Shown piece after piece: positions 34,371-43,096 of a stretch of 64,000 nt of DNA (its first letter is position 1; each line of letters starts with the position of its first letter). Origin of the DNA: an uncultured Nonlabens sp. (GTDB lineage: Bacteria > Bacteroidota > Bacteroidia > Flavobacteriales > Flavobacteriaceae). Where the stretch lies: NCBI GenBank assembly GCA_947491755.1, contig CANLKV010000001.1, positions 496,001 to 560,000 of the forward strand. The letters are read 5' to 3'. Under the pieces are notes generated by a model, which was given only the letters and a program-made list of their open reading frames with translations, searched no databases and had not been told where the DNA came from. A program made the translations under genes and the position numbers.

Positions 34371-35575
34371 TGAAAATCTGTATTTACTTCATCGTTTTTT
34401 TATTGGCAGGTAGTTTTAATGCTGTCGGTCAATCAGAAAAAGCCAGGCTAGAACAGCAGCGTGCCGCTATACAAGCCCAGATCAATCAATTTGATAAATT
34501 ACTCACAGGCGCAAAACAAGAACAGCGATCTGTTCTATCACAGGTACAAACTATTGATGCAAAAATCGCTAAAACCCAGGAGATCATAACCATCACTAAC
34601 AAGCAGGCAAACCTAATCACGCGCAGTATTAAAGAAAATACAGCGACTATTAAAAAGCTCAACGCAGAAATAAAAGAACTTAAAGCTGATTATGCAGCGA
34701 TGATCGTTAAGACATACAAGTCAAAAAACGACCAGAGTCGCTTGATGTTTTTACTATCATCAGAAAGTTTTTTACAGGCATACAAAAGAATACAGTATTT
34801 GCAAGCCTATGCCGATTATAGGAAAAAACAAGCAGATGAGATCACAATAAAGAGCAATCTTATCTCAGAAAAAAACAAGGCTCTTGAAAAAGAAAAATTG
34901 CAAAAGGCAGAGATACTAGCTGCAAATAAAAAGTTACGTGATAATCTCGCTAGAGATAAAGCTGCCCAGGTAGTCCTGCTCAATGAGGTAAAGAAAGATG
35001 AGAAAAAATATGCAGCCGAAATTAGAAGCAAAGCCCGGGAACGCGATAAGATAGATCGAGAAATACGTAAAATTATAGAAGCAGATATTGCAGCATCTAA
35101 TAAAGGAAAAGTAGGAGCTACTAAAGGTAAATTCTTTCTAACTCCAGAAGCAAAAGAACTAGCCAGGAACTTTCAAAGCAACCGCGGTAAATTACCCTGG
35201 CCAGTGTCAGAAGGGGTCATAACCAGGCGTTATGGGGTACAACCACATCCTGTCCTGCGCAATTTACCCATACAAAGCAGTGGCTATCGTTTTCAAACTC
35301 CTAATGGAGCAATAGCACGCGCAGTATTTGATGGAGAGGTGGTGCAAATTGTAAAACAAAATAATGGCATTTTAATGATCCACGTGCGTCACGGTAATTT
35401 TACAACCAGTTATGGTAACATGAAAAATGTAACTGTACGCAAAGGGCAAAAGGTAAATACACTCACACCACTAGGGGAAATATTCACAGACCGCGATGGC
35501 GTGACAGAATTGCATTTTGCTATACTAGAAGAGCTAGAGCCTCAAGATCCCGCACGCTGGTTGTTAAGTAAGTAG
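34370..35575 (+). CDS. EnvC-like murein hydrolase activator
   Basis: This 401-residue protein has a signal peptide, a long coiled coil (about residues 22-245, rich in Lys, Glu and Gln) and a C-terminal LytM domain. The metal site is degenerate: the HxxxD region reads GYRFQTPNG with no His/Asp, and the terminal motif is ELHFAI rather than HxH. That is the pattern of EnvC-type proteins, which activate amidases at the division site instead of cutting peptidoglycan. Its start overlaps the DUF4292 stop by one base. Confidence 0.9.
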   Translation: MKICIYFIVFLLAGSFNAVGQSEKARLEQQRAAIQAQINQFDKLLTGAKQEQRSVLSQVQTIDAKIAKTQEIITITNKQANLITRSIKENTATIKKLNAEIKELKADYAAMIVKTYKSKNDQSRLMFLLSSESFLQAYKRIQYLQAYADYRKKQADEITIKSNLISEKNKALEKEKLQKAEILAANKKLRDNLARDKAAQVVLLNEVKKDEKKYAAEIRSKARERDKIDREIRKIIEADIAASNKGKVGATKGKFFLTPEAKELARNFQSNRGKLPWPVSEGVITRRYGVQPHPVLRNLPIQSSGYRFQTPNGAIARAVFDGEVVQIVKQNNGILMIHVRHGNFTTSYGNMKNVTVRKGQKVNTLTPLGEIFTDRDGVTELHFAILEELEPQDPARWLLSK

Positions 35576-35579
35576 CTTT

Positions 35580-36092
35580 TTATTCAAACAGCGCTTTGAG
35601 TTCTGTTGCTTCTATTGCTTTCATTTTACCAGCAAGCACCAGGCTCAATTGTTTGCGTCGCAAGGCCGCATCATAACGTGATTTTTCTAGTTCGGTTTCT
35701 GGATGAATAGGAGGTACAGCAACGGGACGCCCGGTATCGTCTACCGCTACAAATGAATAGATAGCCTCATTTGCTTTGGTACGCTCGCCACTTTCACGAT
35801 CCTCAATCCATACGTCCATATACACTTCCATAGAAGATTTGAAAGCACGAGAAACTTGTGCCTCAATGGTCACCACACTTCCTAGAGGGATACTGCGATT
35901 AAAGGCAACATGATTGACAGACGCGGTCACGACAATACGGCGACAGTGACGTCTTGCTGCAATACTCGCTGCGCGATCCATACGTGCCAGCAATTCTCCA
36001 CCGAAAAGATTGTTGAGCGGATTTGTCTCACTAGGTAGAACTAGATCTGTTACTGTAGTGAAAGAATCCTTAGGCGTTAACTTATCCATCAT
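35580..36092 (-). CDS. Acyl-CoA thioesterase (hotdog fold)
   Basis: This 170-residue thioesterase hydrolyses acyl-CoA. The hotdog-family motif LFGGELLARMDRAASIAARRHC contains the catalytic Asp region, followed by VNHVAFNRSIPLGSVVTIEAQV and the C-terminal EKSRYDAALRRKQ. Length and motifs fit the YciA/acyl-CoA hydrolase group. The start is one of two adjacent ATGs (36092, 36089), just after a TTG-18-TACCTTTG promoter. It is convergent with the EnvC-like gene. Confidence 0.92.
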   Translation of the reverse strand: MMDKLTPKDSFTTVTDLVLPSETNPLNNLFGGELLARMDRAASIAARRHCRRIVVTASVNHVAFNRSIPLGSVVTIEAQVSRAFKSSMEVYMDVWIEDRESGERTKANEAIYSFVAVDDTGRPVAVPPIHPETELEKSRYDAALRRKQLSLVLAGKMKAIEATELKALFE

Positions 36093-36103
36093 CAAATTTT
36101 TTG

Positions 36104-36132
36104 CAAAGGTACGTTGCAATATGGATAACCAA
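36104..36132 (-). promoter_or_regulatory. Thioesterase promoter (TTG, 18-bp spacer, TACCTTTG)
   Basis: On the minus strand TTG (36130-36132) and TACCTTTG (36104-36111) are 18 bases apart, and the -7 element ends 11 bases before the ATG. Confidence 0.65.
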
Positions 36133-36292
36133 TGAGCCTACTAGATTTCTATATTTTATTTAACTCAATCGTAAATTGCTTTGTATCGCAAAACGTGTAG
36201 ATGTGAAAAGTTAAAAATTAAACCTAGCAGATCGATATAAAGACTACAGGATTACAACTATAATGTGGGTAATTTAATAATGCGACAGCAAC

Positions 36293-37246
36293 TTATTTGC
36301 TCAAATTACCATTCAATAACCAGGCGCCCTCATTACCCTGTTTGCGTATGCGATATAACTCATTAATAGCGTCGTTGCGCTCTACAAAACTACTAAAGGC
36401 TACATTGTGCAAACCATACTTATTGACACCTATACGACGGGCGTCATAACCTTGAGCTTTTAATTGCTCTACTTTTTTATCAGCATTACTAGGATCTCTA
36501 AAGGCTCCAGCTACCACATGATAATTTTTCACTACTGGTGCAACCTCCATAGTCACACTAGGAAGAGGAGTAGCTATAATAAAGCTAGCCTCTTGAATCT
36601 TGGTTTTAAACTGTTCTGTAGCAAGCTCTTCTATTGCAATAGCGTCATTAACTTGTTGCGTTTGATAACTGTATAGACCCGCATAACTACCAGCTATAAG
36701 AATCGCTATTGCTGCCGCCGCTCGTACCCACGTAGCACTATTGTTCGTGCGCGTTTGTAAGGGTATGGCTTGCGAGTTTGCTACCGAAATCTCCTGCGGA
36801 TTATTTAATGGAGCATTACCTATATTGCGATCTACTGCATAGGCTTCCTGGCGATCCAGACCAAAAGCTTCTGGTAAATAATTCACCAGATACATAGGCG
36901 TAAACTCTAGAGCACTAGCATCTGTACGTTTAAATCGGCCTATTTTATGAATGGTTACCTCACCGTGAGTTTCTATTTGATTAGTTAGAAACCTCACATA
37001 ATTACGTACTTCTTGCAGGGCGTCCTGATAAGGCAACTTTTCTACTGTAGCAATATAATTGACCAGTAAACCATCATTTTGCTGGATTTGCTCGTTAAAA
37101 GAAAGTCCTTTTTTAGGGGGATACAACGTATTAGTGCTTGCAAAATGCTGGGCGGGCACACGTCTCGATATTAACGCTCCATAACCTGGAATTACCACAC
37201 ACTCGTGGCGGTATAATAAATCCGATAGGTAAATTGAAATTTGCAT
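36293..37246 (-). CDS. HU-CCDC81/SPOR-domain membrane protein
   Basis: This 317-residue protein has an N-terminal HU-CCDC81-like domain (CVVIPGYGALISRRV..., HGEVTIHKIGRFKR), a membrane helix (about residues 175-192) and a C-terminal SPOR domain (YHVVAGAFRDPSNADKKVEQL) that would bind denuded peptidoglycan at the septum. This architecture is specific to Bacteroidota and is linked with cell division. It lies upstream of the thioesterase gene, but that gene has its own promoter. Confidence 0.88.
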   Translation of the reverse strand: MQISIYLSDLLYRHECVVIPGYGALISRRVPAQHFASTNTLYPPKKGLSFNEQIQQNDGLLVNYIATVEKLPYQDALQEVRNYVRFLTNQIETHGEVTIHKIGRFKRTDASALEFTPMYLVNYLPEAFGLDRQEAYAVDRNIGNAPLNNPQEISVANSQAIPLQTRTNNSATWVRAAAAIAILIAGSYAGLYSYQTQQVNDAIAIEELATEQFKTKIQEASFIIATPLPSVTMEVAPVVKNYHVVAGAFRDPSNADKKVEQLKAQGYDARRIGVNKYGLHNVAFSSFVERNDAINELYRIRKQGNEGAWLLNGNLSK

Positions 37247-37481
37247 AACACAAACATATAAATTTACTCAAAATGATGCGGCCTAGTTCTCCATAAGTTA
37301 TCAAGAAATTGATAGTAGTGGGATCTATAAATTGCTATTCAGGATTATAGAAACAAGCGGTTGCTGTAATTAAGTTCGCCTTTACAGCAAATAGGTGTTT
37401 AGGGATTTAACTTAATTATTAGCTCAATGGTAACATTTTTACAACACTCTGCTTGATATTCTCGACTATTTTAGTAGTTCT

Positions 37482-38198
37482 ATGCTATTGTATTTTTTAC
37501 CATATTTTTTGTGGCAGCAAGTAAGGGATAGTGGCCCTATTTACAAAGAGACTGTCCTAGGTCGCTTGCCGGTAGAGCCGTTCAATACGGCTAGCAATCT
37601 CATTTTTTTACTGGTCATTATTTATTTTCTTTTAAAAGTGTCGCGATCGCAACAGCCGCAATGGTTTATCAAGGGCATGCTACCTGTCTTTTTTATAGGA
37701 TGGGTAGGCGGTACAGTGTATCATGCTACTCGTAGTGGTGAGTTGTGGTTGCTCATGGACTGGGTGCCTATTGTAATTTTATCTGGTGCATGTAGCATCT
37801 ATTTTATTTTTAAATCATTTGTTACAATTACAAAGCGACTGCTGTTTATCATACTCGTAGTGGCTTTAAATGTTGCGCCTAGAATATTGAATTTTTCTGA
37901 CGGTTATGGTAATAGCATAGGGTATGCAGGTACTGCTCTAGGAGTAATTATGCCTATTGTGATTTATTTAAAACAGACCCTTTGGATCAGAGCGCGTTAT
38001 TTTGTGTATTCTGTAGCAGCATTTTTAGTTGCATTAAGTTTTCGCACACTAGATAAAAAGTTTGATATGGACTATCTCTGGATGGGTACTCACTGGTTAT
38101 GGCATTTGCTGGGTGGTGTAGCAGTATTCTGGATGATGCTATACATCTATAAAGATAACGAGCTGACAACGCGTCGAGAAAAGCAGAGAAAAGCCTAA
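37482..38198 (+). CDS. Ceramidase-like (CREST superfamily) integral membrane protein
   Basis: This 238-residue protein has about seven membrane segments and conserved polar residues placed as in alkaline ceramidases: EPFNTASN, GTVYHATRSGELWLLMDW and the C-terminal HWLWHLLGG. Those His and Asp residues could coordinate zinc. Members hydrolyse amide-linked lipids, and many Bacteroidota make sphingolipids, but the substrate here is unknown. The next gene, pheS, starts 29 bases later with its own promoter element inside the end of this gene. Confidence 0.75.
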   Translation: MLLYFLPYFLWQQVRDSGPIYKETVLGRLPVEPFNTASNLIFLLVIIYFLLKVSRSQQPQWFIKGMLPVFFIGWVGGTVYHATRSGELWLLMDWVPIVILSGACSIYFIFKSFVTITKRLLFIILVVALNVAPRILNFSDGYGNSIGYAGTALGVIMPIVIYLKQTLWIRARYFVYSVAAFLVALSFRTLDKKFDMDYLWMGTHWLWHLLGGVAVFWMMLYIYKDNELTTRREKQRKA

Positions 38199-38203
38199 AT
38201 TTG
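38196..38203 (+). promoter_or_regulatory. TAnnTTTG promoter element for pheS
   Basis: TAAATTTG begins on the stop codon of the ceramidase-like gene and ends 24 bases before the pheS ATG. Confidence 0.5.
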
Positions 38204-38227
38204 CACCCTCAATTTAAGAGAGTACAC

Positions 38228-39247
38228 ATGCTGGATAAGGTAAAGGAACACATCAATAAAGTTGAAGAATTTAGTGCTGGTACGGCAGAGGCTGTAGAGC
38301 AGTTCCGTATTGAATATCTGGGTAGCAAGGGACTGCTTAAAGAGCTTTTTGCAGCTTTTAAGCAAGTGCCTAACGAGCAGAAGAAAGAATACGGCCAGGC
38401 GATCAATACGCTCAAGCAAGCTGCAACAGATAAGGTACAGCTACTTAAAGAGCAATTAGAAAGCAAGGAGGAAGAGGGAGGCGTACTAGGCGATCTTACC
38501 AAGCCAGGTTACCCTATGGAGCTGGGAGCAAGACACCCTATATCACTGGTTAAAAATCAAATTATCGATGTTTTTTCGCGCATAGGATTTAATGTAAGTG
38601 AAGGTCCAGAGATAGAAGACGACTGGCATAACTTTACTGCACTCAACCTGCCAGAACACCACCCGGCAAGAGATATGCAGGATACTTTTTTTATACAAAC
38701 AGATCCTGATGTACTCCTGCGTACTCATACCTCTAGTGTACAAGTGCGCTATATGGAAAATAACAAACCACCCATACGCACCATATCACCTGGACGTGTC
38801 TTTAGGAACGAGGCTATAAGCGCTAGGGCACATTGTATTTTTCATCAAGTAGAAGGTCTTTACATTGATAAAGATGTAAGCTTTGCAGACTTAAAACAAA
38901 CCTTGCTGTATTTTACACAAGAGATGTTTGGTAAATCAAAAATAAGGCTGCGACCCTCTTACTTTCCATTTACAGAGCCTAGTGCCGAGGTTGATATCTA
39001 TTGGGGTCTAGAGACCGAAACAGATTATCGCATTACAAAAGGTACAGGCTGGCTCGAGATCATGGGATGTGGTATGGTAGATCCTGCCGTATTGACTAAT
39101 TGTGGTATCGATCCAGAAGAATACAGTGGCTTTGCCTTTGGTATGGGGATTGAACGCATCGCAATGCTCTTGTATCAAATAGGTGATATACGTATGTTCT
39201 TTGAGAACGATGTGCGCTTTCTTAAGCAATTCTCTAATGCCCTGTGA
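38228..39247 (+). CDS. pheS: Phenylalanine-tRNA ligase alpha subunit
   Basis: This catalytic class II subunit (339 residues) acts in the alpha2beta2 enzyme that charges tRNA-Phe. After an N-terminal coiled coil come motif 1 (GARHPISLVKNQI), motif 2 (RTISPGRVFRNEAISARAHCIFHQVEG) and motif 3 (GFAFGMGIERIAML). ATG 38228 is chosen over TTG 38201. The beta subunit gene pheT is not in this window, a split seen in many Bacteroidota. Two small conserved hypotheticals follow with overlapping starts. Confidence 0.97.
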   Translation: MLDKVKEHINKVEEFSAGTAEAVEQFRIEYLGSKGLLKELFAAFKQVPNEQKKEYGQAINTLKQAATDKVQLLKEQLESKEEEGGVLGDLTKPGYPMELGARHPISLVKNQIIDVFSRIGFNVSEGPEIEDDWHNFTALNLPEHHPARDMQDTFFIQTDPDVLLRTHTSSVQVRYMENNKPPIRTISPGRVFRNEAISARAHCIFHQVEGLYIDKDVSFADLKQTLLYFTQEMFGKSKIRLRPSYFPFTEPSAEVDIYWGLETETDYRITKGTGWLEIMGCGMVDPAVLTNCGIDPEEYSGFAFGMGIERIAMLLYQIGDIRMFFENDVRFLKQFSNAL

Positions 39248-39630
39248 TGGCTATTGAAAAGCTCATTTTTGTATACAATGCAAACTCAGGTAAAATCAAC
39301 GCCTGGCTAGACAGTGCTCATAAAATTGTCAGTCCCTCTACTTATAATTGCCGTTTGTGCGATCTAACTTATGGCGTGTTTAAAGAAAAAGAAAAATGGA
39401 TTCGCTTTCGCGAAAGCGAACTCTTAAACAGCTATGTCCAGCAACTGCAGTTTTTGCATATTGACGAATTTGAAAAACAATACCGCTCTAAATGGTTGCC
39501 TAAATATGATTTTCCAGTCATACTTACTGCTAGTAATCAAGGACTTCAGCCCTTTATGGATGCCAGGCAACTTAACGCCATAGAATCTACAACAGAGCTG
39601 ATTGAAGCCATTAAAATGCGTTTAAATTGA
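39247..39630 (+). CDS. Conserved hypothetical protein downstream of pheS
   Basis: This 127-residue protein begins with the final base of the pheS stop (TGATG overlap). It has a central DLTYGVFKEKEKWIRF stretch, with the two Cys in NCRLCDL as a possible metal site. I know it only as a flavobacterial hypothetical sometimes called a GTPase, without a P-loop here. The palindrome at 39401-39420 is read as IRFRESELL. The next gene overlaps by four bases (TTGA). Confidence 0.78.
   Translation: MAIEKLIFVYNANSGKINAWLDSAHKIVSPSTYNCRLCDLTYGVFKEKEKWIRFRESELLNSYVQQLQFLHIDEFEKQYRSKWLPKYDFPVILTASNQGLQPFMDARQLNAIESTTELIEAIKMRLN
39401..39420. repeat. Palindromic element inside the pheS-downstream gene (RFRES frame)
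   Basis: This perfect full-length TTCGCTTTCGCGAAAGCGAA is read as IRFRESE. Confidence 0.95.
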
Positions 39631-40025
39631 AAAAAGATATAGTTATTCCAGTGGTCAAGGGCGTTCATCTTGCAGTAGTAAAGGAATGGAATGCAGACTT
39701 CTCTTCTCACGACTGGATCATTTATTTGATAAATGATTTAAAACAACCCCTGGAATCTGTAATGATTATGAGCCGTGGCAAGCATAGAGATGGACGCAAG
39801 ACGTCCACGTTCCGCCATGCTTTTAAGGTAGTTCCAGCAAAAAGTTTTATCAAGGTAGAGTTGATCATGGAAAATGTATTTCCATTTATGAATGAGTTTG
39901 TGCTTACTTATTTTGAGGGGTCTACACTCTATGACAAAACGTTTATGGCACCGCCGCATTCTATAAAAGAAGATAACTTGCGCGATTTACCCGTTATGGA
40001 TGTACAAGGAGTCCTGTTGACCTAA
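39627..40025 (+). CDS. Conserved hypothetical protein, TTG start
   Basis: This 132-residue soluble protein begins at TTG 39627 inside a TTGA overlap with the previous stop codon; the first in-frame ATG would lose 45 residues. The sequence is beta-rich (VSPIVKGVHLAVVKEWN-like start, PLESVMIMSRGKHRDGRKTSTFRHAF). I recognise it only as a hypothetical found after pheS in this family; no function is known. Confidence 0.75.
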   Translation: MKKDIVIPVVKGVHLAVVKEWNADFSSHDWIIYLINDLKQPLESVMIMSRGKHRDGRKTSTFRHAFKVVPAKSFIKVELIMENVFPFMNEFVLTYFEGSTLYDKTFMAPPHSIKEDNLRDLPVMDVQGVLLT

Positions 40026-40051
40026 AAGGTATTTTAAATAAAGATTAAATA

Positions 40052-40087
40052 AAAACCTGATAAGCAGCATCTTGTCGGGTTTTTTTG
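40052..40087 (+). terminator. Terminator after the pheS gene group
   Basis: AAACCTGATAAG pairs with CTTGTCGGGTTT around a six-base loop, followed by a T run of seven. It ends the pheS transcript, about 30 bases past the last stop codon. Confidence 0.85.
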
Positions 40088-40206
40088 TGGGCGATTGCCA
40101 AATTTTGCCAAATTATCAGACTTACAGTTAAAACACCGTTAACTTGAGTTAGTTCTGTCAAAACGCAACCACTAAAGGAGTAATATTAACAAACTAAAAA
40201 TAGATT

Positions 40207-40746
40207 ATGAAACTTAAAAGTTACAAAACAATCGCATTATCCTTAATTGTCTTATTCGTAGGACACACAGCCCTAGCGCAAAAATTAAGTCCTTCTAATA
40301 CTATCGTAGAAAATGCGATGGCTGTAGATGACTTGTCAACATTAGTATCTGCTGTAAAAGCTGCAGATCTTGTTGCTACTTTATCTAGCGAGGGCCCATT
40401 TACTGTATTTGCTCCAACAAACGAGGCGTTCAGTGAATTGCCAGAAGATACAATGACTATGGTGATGGATGAGGATAACAAAGAAATGCTTACAGGCATA
40501 TTGACTTACCATGTAGTTGCTGGAGATATAAAAGCAGCTGATGTTCTTGCATTAATCGCAGATAATGACGGCGAGGCAAATGTAGAAACAGTAGGTGGTG
40601 GTACATTAACCTTTTGGACAAAGTACAATAAGGTATATGTAAGAGATGCAAACGGTAATGACGCAGAGGTAGTAATGCCTAATGTAGAAAACTCAAACGG
40701 TACAGTGCATGTCATCAATAAAGTATTGATGCCAGCTAGTAATTAA
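40207..40746 (+). CDS. Secreted fasciclin (FAS1) domain protein
   Basis: This 179-residue protein has a signal peptide (residues 1-24, ending ALAQ) and one FAS1 domain with the two conserved motifs TVFAPTNEAFSELP and NGTVHVINKVLMP. FAS1 domains mediate adhesion in surface or matrix proteins. It is transcribed alone and ends with its own strong terminator. A short GGAG-like sequence (taaaggagtaat) precedes the start but is 20 bases away, so it is unlikely to be a ribosome-binding site. Confidence 0.92.
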   Translation: MKLKSYKTIALSLIVLFVGHTALAQKLSPSNTIVENAMAVDDLSTLVSAVKAADLVATLSSEGPFTVFAPTNEAFSELPEDTMTMVMDEDNKEMLTGILTYHVVAGDIKAADVLALIADNDGEANVETVGGGTLTFWTKYNKVYVRDANGNDAEVVMPNVENSNGTVHVINKVLMPASN

Positions 40747-40774
40747 ACATTAGATACCCCTAATACTAGTGTTG

Positions 40775-40810
40775 ATCCCGACTTTTTGCAAAGAAAGTCG
40801 GGATTTTTTA
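40775..40810. terminator. Strong terminator of the FAS1 gene
   Basis: ATCCCGACTTT pairs perfectly with AAAGTCGGGAT over eleven bases, followed by six T. It also overlaps the end of the convergent dioxygenase gene (stop at 40808). Confidence 0.9.
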
Positions 40811-41341
40811 TGTTGTAAATCGAGGGTCAGTATCCATTGTAGTGCCGCATACATCACAGGTGCGGATGGCCTCATTATTATAAAATTCTTTGAATCTGGG
40901 TAAAAAATCGGTCTCTATATCGTTAAGTTTAAAATAGGTCTCATGTAATTTATTATTACAGTGATCGCAGTACCATAAGAGTCCATCAACCGCATCGTCA
41001 CTAGTGCGTTTGCGCTCGATGACAAGACCTATACTGTTTTCAAAACGCACTGGCGAGTGTGGTATTTTCCCAGGATGTAAGTACATGTCACCTGGACCTA
41101 GCTTCATCGTTTCTTTTTTACCATTTTCCTGAACGTGCACCTCTATGAAACCCTCTATCTGATAAAACAGTTCTTCAGTTTCATTGTAGTGATAATCCTT
41201 ACGTGCATTAGGACCCGCCACGATCATGACAATGTAATCGCCTGCATCCTTATATAAATTTTTATTACCGACTGGAGGTTTAAGATGTTCTCTGTTCTCT
41301 TTAATCCACTGGTGCAAGTTGAAAGGTTTTTTTATGGCCAT
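40808..41341 (-). CDS. nbaC: 3-hydroxyanthranilate 3,4-dioxygenase
   Basis: This enzyme opens 3-hydroxyanthranilate to the quinolinate precursor in kynurenine/NAD metabolism. The 177-residue cupin has the iron ligands in HYNETEELFYQIEG and LHPGKIPHSPVRF, and a C-terminal rubredoxin-like zinc site (CDHC...CDVC). No other kynurenine-pathway genes are close. The symbol nbaC is one of several in use. Confidence 0.9.
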   Translation of the reverse strand: MAIKKPFNLHQWIKENREHLKPPVGNKNLYKDAGDYIVMIVAGPNARKDYHYNETEELFYQIEGFIEVHVQENGKKETMKLGPGDMYLHPGKIPHSPVRFENSIGLVIERKRTSDDAVDGLLWYCDHCNNKLHETYFKLNDIETDFLPRFKEFYNNEAIRTCDVCGTTMDTDPRFTT

Positions 41342-41570
41342 AGTTTACAATCACTTTATGAGATATTCAAAGGTCTGAAATTATATGTGATGTGGGCTTT
41401 AAAATTTATCTAATCAGACTAGACTTCTATAGTTTTATGTGATACTGTTTTTAAGGCTTATGGCAAAACCATTACCTTGCATAGTAAAAAGTAACTAGTT
41501 GTAAAAAAGTTTGTGGTAATCGGTTGTATCGCCTTAAAGTAAAACAGCTTATCGCCACTCAATATCAGAT

Positions 41571-42332
41571 ATGAAAATTATATCCTATAATGTAAACGGC
41601 ATACGTGCCGCTATGAAGAAAGATTTTATCACGTGGCTTACTGCTGCAAATCCAGATGTGCTGTGTTTGCAAGAAATAAAAGCTACACAGGATCAAATTG
41701 ATACAGACGCTTTTACTAAAGCCGGCTATCCGTATCAGTATTATTTCAGTGCAGAAAAGAAAGGTTATTCAGGCACCGCTATAATTTCAAAAATAGAGCC
41801 CAACCATGTAGAGTACGGTACGGGAATCCCTAGTATGGATCAAGAAGGGCGCAATGTAAGAGCAGACTTTGACAATCTCTCTGTGATGAGCATGTACTTG
41901 CCTAGCGGGACTAATGATGCACGACTGAGTTTTAAATTCAAATACATGGACGAATTTCTTGACTACGTAACAGACTTGCGTCAGGAAATTCCTAATTTGA
42001 TTGTCTGCGGCGATTACAACATTTGTCATAAAGCTATTGACATACACGACCCAGTACGCCTTAAAAATACATCAGGGTTTTTACCGGAAGAGCGTGCATG
42101 GATGGATAAACTGGTCGATAGTGGGTTTATAGATACATTTAGAATGTTTAATCAAGAGCCCGGTCAATATTCCTGGTGGAGTTATCGCGGCGGCTCTAGA
42201 GCGCGCAATAAAGGGTGGCGACTTGATTATCACATGGCCACACCACCATTAGAAAACCGCATAAAGCGGGCAGTTATTTTGAGTGATGCTGTACATAGTG
42301 ATCATTGCCCAGTTCTAGTTGAGGTGGAGTAA
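41571..42332 (+). CDS. xth: Exonuclease III / AP endonuclease
   Basis: Exonuclease III repairs abasic sites and trims 3' ends. The 253 residues include LCLQEIKA (catalytic Glu), YSGTAIISK, GDYNICH and the C-terminal SDHCPVLVE that supplies the catalytic His/Asp. Length and order are normal for the EEP nuclease family. It stands alone between a divergent dioxygenase and a convergent lipoprotein gene. Confidence 0.95.
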   Translation: MKIISYNVNGIRAAMKKDFITWLTAANPDVLCLQEIKATQDQIDTDAFTKAGYPYQYYFSAEKKGYSGTAIISKIEPNHVEYGTGIPSMDQEGRNVRADFDNLSVMSMYLPSGTNDARLSFKFKYMDEFLDYVTDLRQEIPNLIVCGDYNICHKAIDIHDPVRLKNTSGFLPEERAWMDKLVDSGFIDTFRMFNQEPGQYSWWSYRGGSRARNKGWRLDYHMATPPLENRIKRAVILSDAVHSDHCPVLVEVE

Positions 42333-42576
42333 TAGGAATAGATATTATTGCCTAGAGTCTATTATTTATTGAAAAAAAAGAACCTTGAGCAATTGCATGT
42401 CTCAAGGACCTTAAGATACTGGAATATTCTAAGGATAAATCGTAAACTACCCTATATTGTAAATTAGAGGCGACTATTTGACAAATATCAAAACCATCTA
42501 ATGGCTGTTTTTTTGAAAACTATTTAAAAGAAAAACACATCAAAAAGTCATGATAATCATATTATCGCAGATGGCA

Positions 42577-43092
42577 TCAATTAGCAATCAACACCTCAAG
42601 CGTTTCTTTTAGATTATCATTGTCAGGTCGCATGGCATTATCATCAATAAGTTTTCCGTCTTTATCATAAATCATAAAGCGAGGAGTGATTATTTGCTTT
42701 TCTTTAAAGAAATTTGAGTCATCATAATTGCGTGCGAGATAGTTATTGTCCAGTGTGGTTATCTTCAAATGTCTCTTAAATGGCGCCATGGCCTTGTCTG
42801 TAGAAATATTAATAATGGTAAATGCCTGTCCACTTAATGCGTCTTCTAATTGCTCTAGGGCTGGCATTAAATCTATAGAGTAGGGCGTGTAACTGTTCCA
42901 GTAATTGACATAAATAATATTGCCTTTATGTTTTTCTAAAATCTCATGTAGTGGATAATAAAAATCACTTGCATCAGTTAGATGCACTACATCGTTAGAA
43001 AATTCGGCAACATCAGCATAACGCAGTGGTGTTGTCTCATTTTTACAAGAGATCACTAGCAATAAAAGGTAAATGATAGAAAGTTTTTTCAT
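42577..43092 (-). CDS. Thioredoxin-like lipoprotein lacking the CxxC site
   Basis: This 171-residue protein has a lipobox LVISCKNE and a thioredoxin/TlpA-like fold (GNIIYVNYWNSYTPYSIDLMPALEQLEDAL). The active site that is WCxxC in redox proteins is NSYTPYS here, so it cannot do thiol exchange. A chaperone-like or binding role is possible. The ATG at 43092 is used, because a TTG upstream would overlap radA. It follows radA by four bases. Confidence 0.82.
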   Translation of the reverse strand: MKKLSIIYLLLLVISCKNETTPLRYADVAEFSNDVVHLTDASDFYYPLHEILEKHKGNIIYVNYWNSYTPYSIDLMPALEQLEDALSGQAFTIINISTDKAMAPFKRHLKITTLDNNYLARNYDDSNFFKEKQIITPRFMIYDKDGKLIDDNAMRPDNDNLKETLEVLIAN

Positions 43093-43096
43093 AGGG

